A stretch of DNA of 64,000 bases from Patescibacteria group bacterium (GTDB lineage: Bacteria > Patescibacteriota > Gracilibacteria > UBA1369 > 2-02-FULL-48-14): the NCBI GenBank assembly GCA_018816805.1, contig JAHIVE010000035.1:62001-126000 (forward strand). The letters run 5' to 3'. Below are positions 1 to 7,886 of this stretch, in pieces. The notes under the pieces were generated by a model. It did no database searches, was not told where the DNA came from, and saw nothing but the letters and a program-made list of their open reading frames with translations. Each line of letters opens with the position of its first letter. The first letter of the stretch is position 1. The position numbers and the translations under genes are program-made.

Positions 1-37
1 GCGGAGAAAACGCTGAGTGTTTACGAGGGGCTGGATA

Positions 38-1480
38 TTACAAAGAAGAAAAAACGAAAATCTCGTCGTTAAAGGATGAGAGCTGACTGAATGATTCGCT
101 TTGAAGGAGAAAGTTAAATTCGGGTTGGAATTCTTTACTGAAGACTACAAGTTTGATGCCGTTTTCGGTTAGGAAATTTTGAATGTCCTCGGGGTTTGGG
201 TCGTGTCCGTTAAAAGAAGAGCTGGCGATGCGTTTGTTGATGAGCATTTCTTTGGGGAGACCTCCATCCGGGTTGGGAAAGTGGAAGTAGATGTCCGCGG
301 GAGAGAGTATGCCGTAGGCGTAGGTATTGAAGTTTTCGTGGGACATAAAAAGAATTGCACCGTCAGTTTTGATGCTTTGAATCCAGGCTATTTGGCTGTC
401 TATGTATGGGTCTACAGTGGATTCGCGCTTTAAGGCCAAAGAAAATTGCGCGACGATGAAGAGAATTGAAATCGGGATGAAAATTTTCCTGAACGTGAGG
501 CTTTGGGCTTTCAGTGTGAATGGCAGAGTGAGGGCAAAAGATAACCAGAGAAGACCCAAATAGCGGTCTCTTGGCCAGTTGACCGGGAAAAGCTCAGACC
601 ACTGAGGGTAGAGGAAAAAAGCAAAAGTTGTCACTAAAAAAAGTGAAAAGAAAAAATAAATTTGTGGGGGACGTTTTTTGTTTGTGAAAGGGAGTGTCAG
701 TATCCAAAAAAAGAATGGCACGCCGGAAAGTAGGAATTGAGTGAGGGATAGGTCGAAATAGTTTGAGGGCAGGTCTGCGGGGAGAGTCCCGAGACCCCAT
801 TTGAAGAGGATATGGTTGAATGGGAGGGGGAAATCCAGGCCGATTGCAAAAAGGTGGACCGTTTTTATTGTAATTAATGGGATAGCTAAGATGAAAAAAG
901 GGAGGGTTCGTTTTCTTGCGGGCTTCCAAAAAAAAGTGATTGCGCAGGAAAGCAGTATGAAAAATGCTGTCGCGGAGTGGATGAGGTAGACGAAGAATAG
1001 AAAAATTGCGGCCAATAAGGTGGCGTTTTTATGTTGTGAAAAAAGGATGGCGGGGAAAACCGGAAGCAACAAATAACCGAAAACTTGAGGCAGAACACTT
1101 TCGCCAATCAGATATTCGACAACAAAAAAGCCGCTCATTGCAAAGAAAAAGTAGTAGAAGGTTTCTTTGGGAGTTTTCAGTTTGTATGTGGCTGCAAAGA
1201 TTACGGGGCCGACTAACAAGTAGAATGAAATGAAAATCAGGCCCAGGGTTTTTGGTTCAGCAGATGGGAAAAGAGCTTGGATCGGGGCTGTGAAAAAAGC
1301 GAAAGTCAGCGGGTAAATATGGGAAAAGATTTCGCTGTTCGCAAATTTGCCGGCCAGAATATATTTGCCGAGCCCCCAAAAATAGTAGCCGTCCGTGCCG
1401 TAAAACTGAAGTGGCCAGATGAAATTGATTAGAAGCAACGCTGCAATAGTCGCCAAAGAATAGAGCAGGATTTTTTTCAT
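38..1480 (-). CDS. Multi-pass membrane protein, GT-C glycosyltransferase-like
   Basis: About 480 residues with roughly ten or more hydrophobic segments followed by a soluble C-terminal part of about 100 residues. This architecture is typical of GT-C glycosyltransferases and related surface polysaccharide proteins. No catalytic motif was recognised with certainty, so the enzyme class is inference. The start chosen is MKKILLYSL, whose ATG overlaps the stop of the upstream flippase gene by 4 bp (ATGA), which implies translational coupling. A longer reading back into the flippase gene is possible but begins in low-complexity sequence. The pair probably forms a two-gene surface glycan operon. Confidence 0.7.
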   Translation of the reverse strand: MKKILLYSLATIAALLLINFIWPLQFYGTDGYYFWGLGKYILAGKFANSEIFSHIYPLTFAFFTAPIQALFPSAEPKTLGLIFISFYLLVGPVIFAATYKLKTPKETFYYFFFAMSGFFVVEYLIGESVLPQVFGYLLLPVFPAILFSQHKNATLLAAIFLFFVYLIHSATAFFILLSCAITFFWKPARKRTLPFFILAIPLITIKTVHLFAIGLDFPLPFNHILFKWGLGTLPADLPSNYFDLSLTQFLLSGVPFFFWILTLPFTNKKRPPQIYFFFSLFLVTTFAFFLYPQWSELFPVNWPRDRYLGLLWLSFALTLPFTLKAQSLTFRKIFIPISILFIVAQFSLALKRESTVDPYIDSQIAWIQSIKTDGAILFMSHENFNTYAYGILSPADIYFHFPNPDGGLPKEMLINKRIASSSFNGHDPNPEDIQNFLTENGIKLVVFSKEFQPEFNFLLQSESFSQLSSFNDEIFVFSSL

Positions 1481-2721
1481 GAAAGTTTTTTGTCGCTGTA
1501 GAAGTGATAGAAAAGAAGCGGGGAGACAATTAATTCGACAAGGCGGGAAAGGGCAAGGGAGAGTACTGCGCCCCAAAGGTGGAAAGTTGGGATTAGCACG
1601 AGCATGAACGCGATTTTTTGGATTGGAAGTATGGTGTTAAAAATGAAGAGGGCTGTTTTTTTGTAGTGCGATTCCATGGCGGTCGAGAAGGTTTTGCCGG
1701 GCATGAAAAGTAGGGAAATTGCAAGGACTTGGGCGTAGGGAATGGAGTCTTTGTACTGTGGGAAGAAAAATTTGTAGATCCATGGGCAGACTGCAATAAA
1801 GGCAAGGACGGTTAGGGCTGTGATTATTAAAATGTAAACAAAATGGACGGGTATGCGCTTTTTAACTTCCTGTTCACTTTTGCTGCTGTAGCGCGGGAGA
1901 GCTAGCATGAAGATGTTTTTGAGAAGAAATTTGATTTGTTCAGTGATGAGGATGGCAAATGTGTAAATGGCAAGGGAGCGGAAGTCCAGAAAAAAGCCGA
2001 TGATGATTTTGTCGCCGTAATGGGAGATTTGCGGTAGAAGTTCGACGAAGCTCATTTGGATGCCGAATTGCAGGTCTTTTTTAAAGTCGGTGGTTTTGTT
2101 TTGCGGAGTTTTTGAGGCAATTAAAAGTGTCCAAAAACCTTTGAGAATAATTTGAGCGCCCAGAAAAACCGCAATTAAAATTAAGATGCTCGCATTGAGA
2201 TACGAGGCTAGGATTAATGCGCCGTTCATTAATACTGTGAGACTGATTGAAATTATCGTGAATGTTTTGAATTTTTGTTTGCCGCAATAGTAGGCCTTGA
2301 AGTAGTTGGAAGCTGAAGCGAATGGCCAAAGGATGGCGGTTATTACAAAAGCCTGAGTCATTTCAATGTCCTTTTCAAAAACGAGCTCATAAAGGGCTAT
2401 AATAATTAAAATCAGGCCGCCGAAAGCCGCCCATTTCAGGACTGTTTTGATGGCCGGAATGAAAATAGCGTCTCTATTTTGTGAAATGGCGGCGGTGATT
2501 GCGGTTTGCATTTTGGGCAGTGAGAATGCCGTGATCATTGCCAGTGCCGCTGTGATGAAACTGTAACGACCATAAGTTTCCGGTGACAGAAAATTGGCAA
2601 ATGCAAGTGATAAGAGAAAAACCATCACTACGTTAACGCCGTCGTCCAGAAACAGGAAAAAACCGTTTTTTATGAAGTAATTCAGGTCAATTCCAATTTT
2701 CTTGCCCAGTTTTGTAAGCAT
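1477..2721 (-). CDS. Polysaccharide flippase (Wzx/MATE-like)
   Basis: A 414-residue protein with about 12-14 predicted membrane segments. The N-terminus, with LSLAFANFLSPETYGRYSFI, matches the opening of Wzx-type oligosaccharide flippases (MVF/MATE superfamily), in which a short helix is followed by a YG(x)Y/F motif. It is expected to flip lipid-linked sugars across the inner membrane. It is first in a two-gene operon with the GT-C-like gene, overlapping it by 4 bp. A TATAAT hexamer on the minus strand lies about 22 bases upstream of the ATG. The substrate cannot be predicted. A second flippase of the same type lies at 14520-16013. Confidence 0.8.
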   Translation of the reverse strand: MLTKLGKKIGIDLNYFIKNGFFLFLDDGVNVVMVFLLSLAFANFLSPETYGRYSFITAALAMITAFSLPKMQTAITAAISQNRDAIFIPAIKTVLKWAAFGGLILIIIALYELVFEKDIEMTQAFVITAILWPFASASNYFKAYYCGKQKFKTFTIISISLTVLMNGALILASYLNASILILIAVFLGAQIILKGFWTLLIASKTPQNKTTDFKKDLQFGIQMSFVELLPQISHYGDKIIIGFFLDFRSLAIYTFAILITEQIKFLLKNIFMLALPRYSSKSEQEVKKRIPVHFVYILIITALTVLAFIAVCPWIYKFFFPQYKDSIPYAQVLAISLLFMPGKTFSTAMESHYKKTALFIFNTILPIQKIAFMLVLIPTFHLWGAVLSLALSRLVELIVSPLLFYHFYSDKKLS

Positions 2722-2742
2722 CTTTTTTGGTGAAGCGTTGTG

Positions 2743-2750
2743 ATTATAGT
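2743..2750. promoter_or_regulatory. Overlapping divergent -10 hexamers
   Basis: TATAAT on the minus strand (2748-2743) and TATAGT on the plus strand (2745-2750) overlap by 4 bp between the flippase gene and the DciA-like gene. The -35 elements are weak on both sides. A second possible plus -10, TATTTA at 2752-2757, lies 6 nt before the ATG at 2764. Seen in sequence; activity is inferred. Confidence 0.5.
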
Positions 2751-2763
2751 ATATTTATTTTGT

Positions 2764-3099
2764 ATGAGCGAATTCCAACCATTTCAAAATTGGGTGCCAA
2801 AAACCTTGCAGAAATATAAATTAGCGCGGCAGGCTCGTGCGTCATTAATTTGTGAGCGTTTTCGCAAGCTTGTGCCGGAGATGATTGGTGAGGATTGCGC
2901 TGGTGTTGTTCGCCCAAAGAGTTTTAAAGGAGGAACTTTGTATGTTTCCGTACCCTCCAGTAGCTATGCGCAGCGCGTTTATGTGCATAGGCATGACATC
3001 ATTATGAAGTTGAATTTGGAGGTTGACAATGATTTTGTACATGATATACGAACAGTAGTTGAAGCCGTTGGCTTCGCTAATGATTATGACTCCTCTTGA
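2764..3099 (+). CDS. DciA-like protein (DUF721), replicative helicase loader
   Basis: A 111-residue protein. From about residue 30 it carries the DUF721 pattern: a helix ending in VPEMIGE, then RPKSFKGGTLYVSVPSSSYAQ and a following helix that sits before a conserved strand. DUF721 proteins (DciA) help load the replicative helicase DnaB in bacteria that lack DnaC/DnaI. The start MSEFQPF was preferred over an upstream in-frame codon because it directly follows AT-rich promoter-like sequence. The next small gene overlaps its 3' end by 20 bp. Family call fairly sure; the role is by family knowledge. Confidence 0.75.
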   Translation: MSEFQPFQNWVPKTLQKYKLARQARASLICERFRKLVPEMIGEDCAGVVRPKSFKGGTLYVSVPSSSYAQRVYVHRHDIIMKLNLEVDNDFVHDIRTVVEAVGFANDYDSS

Positions 3100-3424
3100 A
3101 TGCTCGGTACTGAGGGAAATGATAGACCACGCATTGTCTACCAATGATGGTGATCCTCATTTTGACTTGCCTGAAAATATTCATGCGTATTGTGCGGAAC
3201 AGCAGGCTCAATGCCTTTTGGTTTTGCAAATAGAATATTCCAGTGAAGCTATGAGGAGGGCTGCGGGACAAGCTTTGGCGTTTTGGACTGGCGTTTCCGG
3301 TAGAGCTGCTGAGGTAACGGGCGGTGGTTATGGTCGGCCTCCATCTATTTATAGAAGGTTTGATTCTCCAGAAGGCAACCAAATTGATAGTTTTTTAATA
3401 CATGTTGGTTTTTCTGTGGGTTAA
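3080..3424 (+). CDS. Hypothetical protein overlapping dciA-like gene
   Basis: About 114 residues, not recognised. It overlaps the end of the DciA-like gene in another frame. Either ATG at 3080 or 3086 could be the start; both fit translational coupling to the upstream gene. The protein is soluble and mixed in composition, without signal peptide or membrane segment. It ends just before the rpsP promoter, so it closes this small operon. Confidence 0.55.
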   Translation: MIMTPLECSVLREMIDHALSTNDGDPHFDLPENIHAYCAEQQAQCLLVLQIEYSSEAMRRAAGQALAFWTGVSGRAAEVTGGGYGRPPSIYRRFDSPEGNQIDSFLIHVGFSVG

Positions 3425-3451
3425 TTTGAAACAAGTTTTTTTCGCTTGCTC

Positions 3452-3479
3452 TTGACAATTCGTTAAAGCTCACTAAAAT
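3452..3479 (+). promoter_or_regulatory. Promoter of rpsP operon
   Basis: TTGACA (3452-3457), a 16-bp spacer and TAAAAT (3474-3479) form a near-consensus sigma-70 promoter. The expected transcription start gives a leader of about 20 nt before the GTG start of rpsP. Confidence 0.75.
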
Positions 3480-3507
3480 CTGTAAGCAATCTTAACCCCC
3501 TTTATTT

Positions 3508-3999
3508 GTGCAAGTAATAAGATTAAGTCGAACAGGTCGACGAAACCAACCCGCATTCCGTATTGTTCTCGCTGAAAAAAGCGCGCCGGTAAATGCAAAA
3601 TTTCAAGAGGTTTTAGGAATGTATAATGTGAGTGAGGGGAAAAAATTAACTTTTGATGCCGCTCGAATTGAGCATTGGGTGAATATGGGGGCAATACCGT
3701 CCGATGCCGTGGCTTCTCTTTTGAAGACGGCCGGTGTTCCGGGTATGGAAAAATTTATTGCTCCTCGAAATTTACAGAGGAAGAAAAAGAAGGAAGAGGA
3801 GGTAAAAGAAGCTCCAAAAGCTCCAGCTGCTGAAGAGGCTGCCCCTGCTGAAGAGGCCGCTCCCGCTGAAGAGGCCGCTCCTGCTGAAGAAGCTGCCCCT
3901 GCTGAAGAAGCTGCCCCTGCTGAAGAGGCCGCTCCCGCTGAAGAAGCTGCCCCTGCTGAAGAGGCCGCTCCCGCTGAAGAAGAGGAGACAAAAGAATAA
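3508..3999 (+). CDS. rpsP: 30S ribosomal protein bS16 with long Ala/Pro/Glu tail
   Basis: The first 85 residues are a normal bS16: VIRLSRTGRRNQPAFRIVLAE, then EVLGMYN and the later IPSDAV region. The start is GTG, which restores the usual MxVIRL beginning. bS16 binds 16S rRNA in the body of the 30S subunit. After a lysine-rich linker (KKKKEEEVKE) the protein continues for about 55 residues of AAPAEE repeats, making it 163 residues, nearly twice the family length. It is followed 19 bp later by the KhpA gene, the usual rpsP-ylqC neighbourhood. Confidence 0.95.
   Translation: MQVIRLSRTGRRNQPAFRIVLAEKSAPVNAKFQEVLGMYNVSEGKKLTFDAARIEHWVNMGAIPSDAVASLLKTAGVPGMEKFIAPRNLQRKKKKEEEVKEAPKAPAAEEAAPAEEAAPAEEAAPAEEAAPAEEAAPAEEAAPAEEAAPAEEAAPAEEEETKE
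3838..3981 (+). repeat. Eight tandem 18-bp repeats in the rpsP 3' end
   Basis: Eight in-frame copies of an 18-bp unit encoding AAPAEE, with two main synonymous variants (gctgcccctgctgaagag and gccgctcccgctgaagaa). The variants alternate, which points to repeated duplication of blocks, and such arrays commonly vary in copy number between strains. Confidence 0.95.
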
Positions 4000-4018
4000 T
4001 CATTTAACTATTAAAAAA

Positions 4019-4303
4019 ATGGCTAATCCTGATACGACTGAAAGCCCCGCACGTGATTTTATTGAACACGTGGTTAAGGCGATTGTTGATACTCCAGATG
4101 AAGTGGAGGTTACTCAAACTGTTGACGATCTAGGCGTTCTTATTACTTTGAAAGTTGCTAAGAGTGATATGGGAAAGATTATTGGGAAGAGTGGGCAAAC
4201 CGCTAAGGCGCTTAGAGTTCTGCTTAGAATGATGGGTGCTAAAAATGATGCAAGGTATAATTTGAAGATTATTGAGCCGGAAGGCGCTGAAATGGCGGCG
4301 TAA
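4019..4303 (+). CDS. khpA: KH-domain RNA-binding protein KhpA (YlqC)
   Basis: A 94-residue protein that is a single type II KH domain. The RNA-binding GxxG loop is visible in MGKIIGKSGQTAKALRVLL near residues 51-69. The KhpA family binds RNA, often together with KhpB/Jag, and affects cell division and small RNA function in firmicutes. Its place directly after rpsP matches the conserved rpsP-ylqC order. The start lies 19 bp after the rpsP stop, with no clear Shine-Dalgarno sequence. Confidence 0.9.
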   Translation: MANPDTTESPARDFIEHVVKAIVDTPDEVEVTQTVDDLGVLITLKVAKSDMGKIIGKSGQTAKALRVLLRMMGAKNDARYNLKIIEPEGAEMAA

Positions 4304-4347
4304 ATTTGTTGCTTCTTAAGGGGGGTTGGTGTAGAATTTTTTCTGCT

Positions 4348-4734
4348 ATGGATTTAATGTCTTATGTATTGACGGTGACCGAAGGGAGCGTGCTGGATGT
4401 GGCTCAGAGTTATGATGCCATTGAGATTATTAATCGTGGGATTGCGTATGCAATTATCATTGCCGGGTTTTTGAGTGTTGTCTTCATTTTCTTTGGGGGT
4501 ATTTCTTTTATTCTTTCTGGAGGGCAGGAGGACAAGATTAAGCAGGCCGTTTCGACTATTCGATATGCGATTATTGGACTTGTAGTGACTCTTATGGCGG
4601 TGGTGATTGTGGGGTTTGTGGGGAAGGCTCTGGGTCTGAATATTATTCAGTACATCAACCTTGGCGAAATATTCGATATGATTTCTGATCTTACGTCGAC
4701 TACGGGTGGTGGTGGAGTTGATACGTTACGTTAA
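4348..4734 (+). CDS. VirB2/TrbC-like pilin-type membrane protein
   Basis: About 128 residues with two hydrophobic helices (roughly residues 30-52 and 72-96) separated by a short polar loop containing SGGQEDKIKQA. This layout is that of the type IV secretion pilin-like proteins that are common in CPR genomes. They are thought to sit in the cytoplasmic membrane or build surface fibres. The ATG at 4348 is preferred: TTGCTT-17-TAGAAT (4309-4337) lies just upstream and leaves almost no leader. It ends convergently with the next gene, sharing TTAA. Confidence 0.7.
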   Translation: MDLMSYVLTVTEGSVLDVAQSYDAIEIINRGIAYAIIIAGFLSVVFIFFGGISFILSGGQEDKIKQAVSTIRYAIIGLVVTLMAVVIVGFVGKALGLNIIQYINLGEIFDMISDLTSTTGGGGVDTLR

Positions 4735-5195
4735 ACGGCAAGTTCCTTACCGTGCTCTGTGAGGGTTTTCCAGTCGTATGTGAAGCCGAAGTTTTCAATT
4801 GCGCGAACGAGCGAACCGTAGATGTACCAAACTGATAAGCGTGGGAACAAAAAGGCGTTGCCGCTTTCCTCAGAGGGGTTGTAGTTTTCTGCTGCGGGAT
4901 GGAGCCCTTCCAGCATTACCGGGACTATGCCCGCCATGACAATATCTTTGAGATCCTTTGGTCGTTTGTTGGAGAAGACAACCCAGATGTCTGCTTCTTC
5001 CATGGCTTCTTCAAGAGAAAAAACGTGGGGCAGGGTTTCCGCTCCTTCGCCAATTACTTTTATGCGTGCGTCCAGTGTTTCAAGGCCGGGCTCTAGCTTT
5101 TCCAGTAGAGTTGGGTCTGCATCACGAATGTCCATGATTATGCGCGGAATTCTGACTTTAAGTTTGATTTGTGTTTTTGGGGACGGTTTTGCCAT
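4731..5195 (-). CDS. Hypothetical soluble protein
   Basis: A 154-residue protein, not recognised. Alternating hydrophobic strands and helices (for example VIGEGAETLPHVFSLEEAME and ADIWVVFSNK) suggest an alpha/beta fold, loosely like part of a Rossmann or GT-B domain, but no catalytic motif is visible. On the minus strand a TATAAT lies far upstream (around 5295), giving a leader of about 90 nt that contains a hairpin. An AAGGAG-type ribosome site sits about 13 nt before the ATG. Its stop codon overlaps that of the pilin-like gene. Confidence 0.6.
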   Translation of the reverse strand: MAKPSPKTQIKLKVRIPRIIMDIRDADPTLLEKLEPGLETLDARIKVIGEGAETLPHVFSLEEAMEEADIWVVFSNKRPKDLKDIVMAGIVPVMLEGLHPAAENYNPSEESGNAFLFPRLSVWYIYGSLVRAIENFGFTYDWKTLTEHGKELAV

Positions 5196-5256
5196 ATTTT
5201 TTGATGGGTTGCTCCTTTCAGTCGCCTTAGCCTCGGCCTTTTGAGGAGGGCCTCCT

Positions 5257-5282
5257 TCACACTCACGCTTGTTCGTGTGTGA
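5257..5282. repeat. ACACTC/GTGTG hairpin element, copy A
   Basis: TCACAC and GTGTGA form a 6-bp stem around a 14-nt loop. Similar hairpins lie at 53004-53025 and 59967-59987. This copy falls in the leader of the minus-strand gene 4731-5195. Confidence 0.5.
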
Positions 5283-5329
5283 TTAAATAATTATAGCCCA
5301 TTTTTACGGGTTTGACCAGGGCGTAGGGC

Positions 5330-5357
5330 TTGACGAGGATAGGAATTATGTTAGAGT
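5330..5357 (+). promoter_or_regulatory. Promoter of gene 5364, leaderless
   Basis: TTGACG (5330-5335), 16-bp spacer, TAGAGT (5352-5357), then 6 nt to the ATG at 5364. The predicted transcription start coincides with the start codon. Confidence 0.7.
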
Positions 5358-5363
5358 TTCAGC

Positions 5364-5822
5364 ATGGACGAAAAGCTAGAAATGTTGGGTTATTCAGATG
5401 ATGCAGGGATTGCCCTGGTTGAACTTGTGGCTGAGCAGGGTATTGATGAAGAGCTTATGGCTAAAATTATTGGAATGGATGATGATGAGATTTATCGGAT
5501 TGCGAACAGATTTAGGGGGAAGGCGGCTACTCTTTTGATGCAGTATATGGAGTATGCCAGAGACTTAGAGAATGGTTTTCGGTGGAGCGAAGAAAGGTTG
5601 GAGGCTTATAATGGTGATATGGAGCGATGCAAAACCTTGCATGCGGCAATGGAAAAATTGAAAGTTGCACTGGGGCCGGCTAAAAAAGGTGAGGCTGCTT
5701 GCAATGCAATTGATAGTGCATTAAATGATCCATTGTGGCTTAAAATGCGGGAAAAGTCTGAGGTTCCACAATTTCGATTTCTTGCAATTCTTGATTGGGT
5801 GAAAAAAATTGGCTTAATATGA
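5364..5822 (+). CDS. Hypothetical helical protein, paralogue of the next gene
   Basis: A 152-residue, mainly helical, soluble protein of unknown function. It aligns by eye with the C-terminal half of the next gene product: EQGIDEELMAKIIGMDDDEI against EGKFDEDLVSRVWDLDALEI, followed by similar helices and a shared end with a VKKIG/MKVG-like motif. Its stop overlaps the next ATG (ATGA), so the two are coupled. The helices also resemble the C-terminal part of the sigma-like proteins near 58-60 kb (weak). Confidence 0.65.
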   Translation: MDEKLEMLGYSDDAGIALVELVAEQGIDEELMAKIIGMDDDEIYRIANRFRGKAATLLMQYMEYARDLENGFRWSEERLEAYNGDMERCKTLHAAMEKLKVALGPAKKGEAACNAIDSALNDPLWLKMREKSEVPQFRFLAILDWVKKIGLI

Positions 5823-6667
5823 ATGAAGGGGTAGACAGAAGTGGGGATAGCACGTTGACTCCTGAATTGCAGGAGGTGGTGGATCGCGCACTGAGAAACA
5901 GTCCGCCTTCTATTGTTGCAGAGTTGGATGGGTTGCAGTGGGGAGATTTGCTGAGAATTGCCGTGGATTTGGCCAGGAGGCTTGATGAATGGACTCGGGA
6001 TAGGAATCCACATGAAGAATGTGATCCTTTTGAGGTCTATTATTATTTTGAAATCTTAGAGGAAATTGCTGCTGAATTTAGGTCTAGGGACAGGAATTTG
6101 AGTGAAAGTGTGATTGCAAATTTTCAAGGGTCGATAAGCCTCTTTAGTGTGTTTTTTCGTAACTGGGAAAAGTCCGAGCAAAATAAGGCAGTTAACGCTG
6201 CAAATGGGAAGGCAATGGTAATTGTTACGACTGCAATCCAGGAAGGGAAATTTGATGAGGATTTGGTTAGCAGAGTGTGGGATTTGGATGCGTTGGAAAT
6301 ATATTCACTTGTGCGTCTTTTGAACAGTAGGGCGAAGGCCCGTTTGGATAGAGTGTGGGCAGTTTATGATGAGTGTTCACGGGGTGGTTGGCCGGATGAA
6401 AATCAGTTAGCTCGTTTTGAGGCGGACAAGGCGGCATATTTAAAGTTAAGAGGACTACAGGCTAATTTGTTTGCTTTGCTTGAAGGAATGGGGGCGGCCC
6501 CGGGTATGGAAGAAAGCCTCAGGGATGTTTGTAAAGATTTACTGGCTTCACTGCAGGAAAGAAGGGGTAGGTCGGCTTGTAATCTTGAGGTTATCAACAA
6601 TCCAATGGTGAGACTTTTTTCAATGCAGATGAGAAGTTTATTAATGAAAGTTGGAGGCAAGGATTAG
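5819..6667 (+). CDS. Hypothetical helical protein, two-domain paralogue
   Basis: A 282-residue soluble, helix-rich protein without recognised family. The ATG at 5819 overlaps the upstream stop by 4 bp and is preferred to an earlier in-frame codon. The C-terminal half is related to the preceding gene product. The N-terminal half (RRLDEWTRDRNPHEE and onwards) may be a second copy of the same helical module, so the gene could have arisen by internal duplication. No catalytic motif, no membrane segment. Confidence 0.65.
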   Translation: MNEGVDRSGDSTLTPELQEVVDRALRNSPPSIVAELDGLQWGDLLRIAVDLARRLDEWTRDRNPHEECDPFEVYYYFEILEEIAAEFRSRDRNLSESVIANFQGSISLFSVFFRNWEKSEQNKAVNAANGKAMVIVTTAIQEGKFDEDLVSRVWDLDALEIYSLVRLLNSRAKARLDRVWAVYDECSRGGWPDENQLARFEADKAAYLKLRGLQANLFALLEGMGAAPGMEESLRDVCKDLLASLQERRGRSACNLEVINNPMVRLFSMQMRSLLMKVGGKD

Positions 6668-6671
6668 GCGT

Positions 6672-6700
6672 TTTACCGCGGGCGGGAAGACGTGTACACT
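6672..6700 (+). promoter_or_regulatory. Promoter of the 5'-3' exonuclease gene, leaderless
   Basis: TTTACC (6672-6677), 17-bp spacer, TACACT (6695-6700), 6 nt, ATG at 6707. The -10 position rules out the upstream GTG at 6692 as start. Confidence 0.6.
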
Positions 6701-6706
6701 TTTGGC

Positions 6707-7633
6707 ATGAAAAAGTTTGTGATTATTGACGGAAATGCCATTATTCACAGGTGTTATCATGCTCTGCCAAAGACTTTGAAAGCGCCTTCCGGCGAGCTCA
6801 CGAATGCAGTTTATGGGTTTACGTCCATACTTTTGGGCATTTTGGAGTATGAAAAGCCGGATTATTTGGCGGTGGCGTGGGATATGAAGGGGCCGACTTT
6901 TCGGCATGAGGAAATGGAGTCTTATAAAGCCACTCGGGCTAAAACAGATGATGAGCTTATTGGACAATTTCCGCTGACTCGCAGCGTTCTTGAGGCAATG
7001 GAGATTCCGCAGTTTGGAAAGGAAGGTCTGGAGGCGGACGACTTTTTGGGGATGGTGGCGGCGGATGTGCGGGGACATCACAGTGATGTTGCTGTTGTGA
7101 TTGTGACGGGAGATCAGGATGCGTTTCAGTTGGTTCGTGATGGGGTGACGGTGGTGACGCCGGTGTCCGGGTATAAAGAGGTGAAAAGGTATGATAGGGA
7201 GGCGGTTAAGGCAAAAATGGGCGTGTGGCCGGAGCAGGTGGCGGACTACAAGGGGCTGTGCGGGGACTCGAGCGATAATTTGTTGGGTGTGCCGGGGATT
7301 GGGAAGAAGACAGCGACTTCTTTATTGGAAAAGTTTGGGTCGGTTGAGGGGATTTATTCGCGTCTTTCGGAAGTTATGCCGGAACGGATTCGGAGTCTTT
7401 TAAATGAGCATGAGAAAGAGGCGCGGCAATGTAAAAGGATGGCTACAATTTTGTCCAAGGAAGATGGGTTTAGTGTGGATTTGGGGAAATGCGCGGTGCA
7501 TGAGTTTTCCATGGATAACGTGAGGGAGCTTTTTGGGCGGATGGCGTTTAGGTCTCTGCTTGGACGGGTGGAAGTTTTGGACAAAGAGTGGTCAAAAAGG
7601 CGAGCGGAGGAAAAGCAGGTGAGTTTGTTTTAG
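6707..7633 (+). CDS. Stand-alone 5'-3' exonuclease (PolA N-terminal domain type)
   Basis: A 308-residue flap endonuclease/exonuclease without the polymerase part of DNA polymerase I. Visible metal-binding signatures are FVIIDGNAII at the start, EADDFLG near the middle, VTGDQDAFQL and the helix-hairpin-helix with GDSSDNLLGVPGIGKKTA. It should remove RNA primers and flaps. The protein ends in QVSLF, which matches the beta sliding clamp binding motif (Q-x-[LSD]-L-F) and predicts recruitment to DnaN. The start at 6707 is set by the promoter. The 253 bp after the gene hold no convincing ORF, only the ftsA promoter. Confidence 0.92.
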   Translation: MKKFVIIDGNAIIHRCYHALPKTLKAPSGELTNAVYGFTSILLGILEYEKPDYLAVAWDMKGPTFRHEEMESYKATRAKTDDELIGQFPLTRSVLEAMEIPQFGKEGLEADDFLGMVAADVRGHHSDVAVVIVTGDQDAFQLVRDGVTVVTPVSGYKEVKRYDREAVKAKMGVWPEQVADYKGLCGDSSDNLLGVPGIGKKTATSLLEKFGSVEGIYSRLSEVMPERIRSLLNEHEKEARQCKRMATILSKEDGFSVDLGKCAVHEFSMDNVRELFGRMAFRSLLGRVEVLDKEWSKRRAEEKQVSLF

Positions 7634-7851
7634 GGCTTGCTGCTGTTCAATTTATTTGTTCGGGTGATTTTAGACGATTTTGGGCATATGACGGTTTGTA
7701 AAAAAAGTCACAGGGAAAGTGGTGATTTTAAACTGGTGGATGGGGCAGAAAACGCGGCTTGCTGCAGCGTCAAAAGGGTGGGTACATTTTGTGTTCAGGA
7801 GGTGCGAAATGCCGCTTTTTTTACAATAAAAGGCTTGCTTGCCTGGTGCTC

Positions 7852-7880
7852 TTGGGGTAGAGTCGGGACTACCGTAAAAT
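7852..7880 (+). promoter_or_regulatory. Promoter of ftsA, leaderless
   Basis: TTGGGG (7852-7857), 17-bp spacer, TAAAAT (7875-7880), 6 nt, ATG at 7887. Confidence 0.65.
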
Positions 7881-7886
7881 AAACTT

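Noticed and set aside
38..1576. Longer start of the GT-C-like gene
   Set aside because: The extra residues are read through the flippase coding region in another frame.
3755..4003. Minus-strand ORF across the rpsP repeats
   Set aside because: Low-complexity Gln/Leu reading, an artefact of the AAPAEE repeats.
7637..7882. 81-residue ORF between the exonuclease and ftsA
   Set aside because: No plausible composition or promoter, and it runs through the ftsA promoter; probably non-coding.
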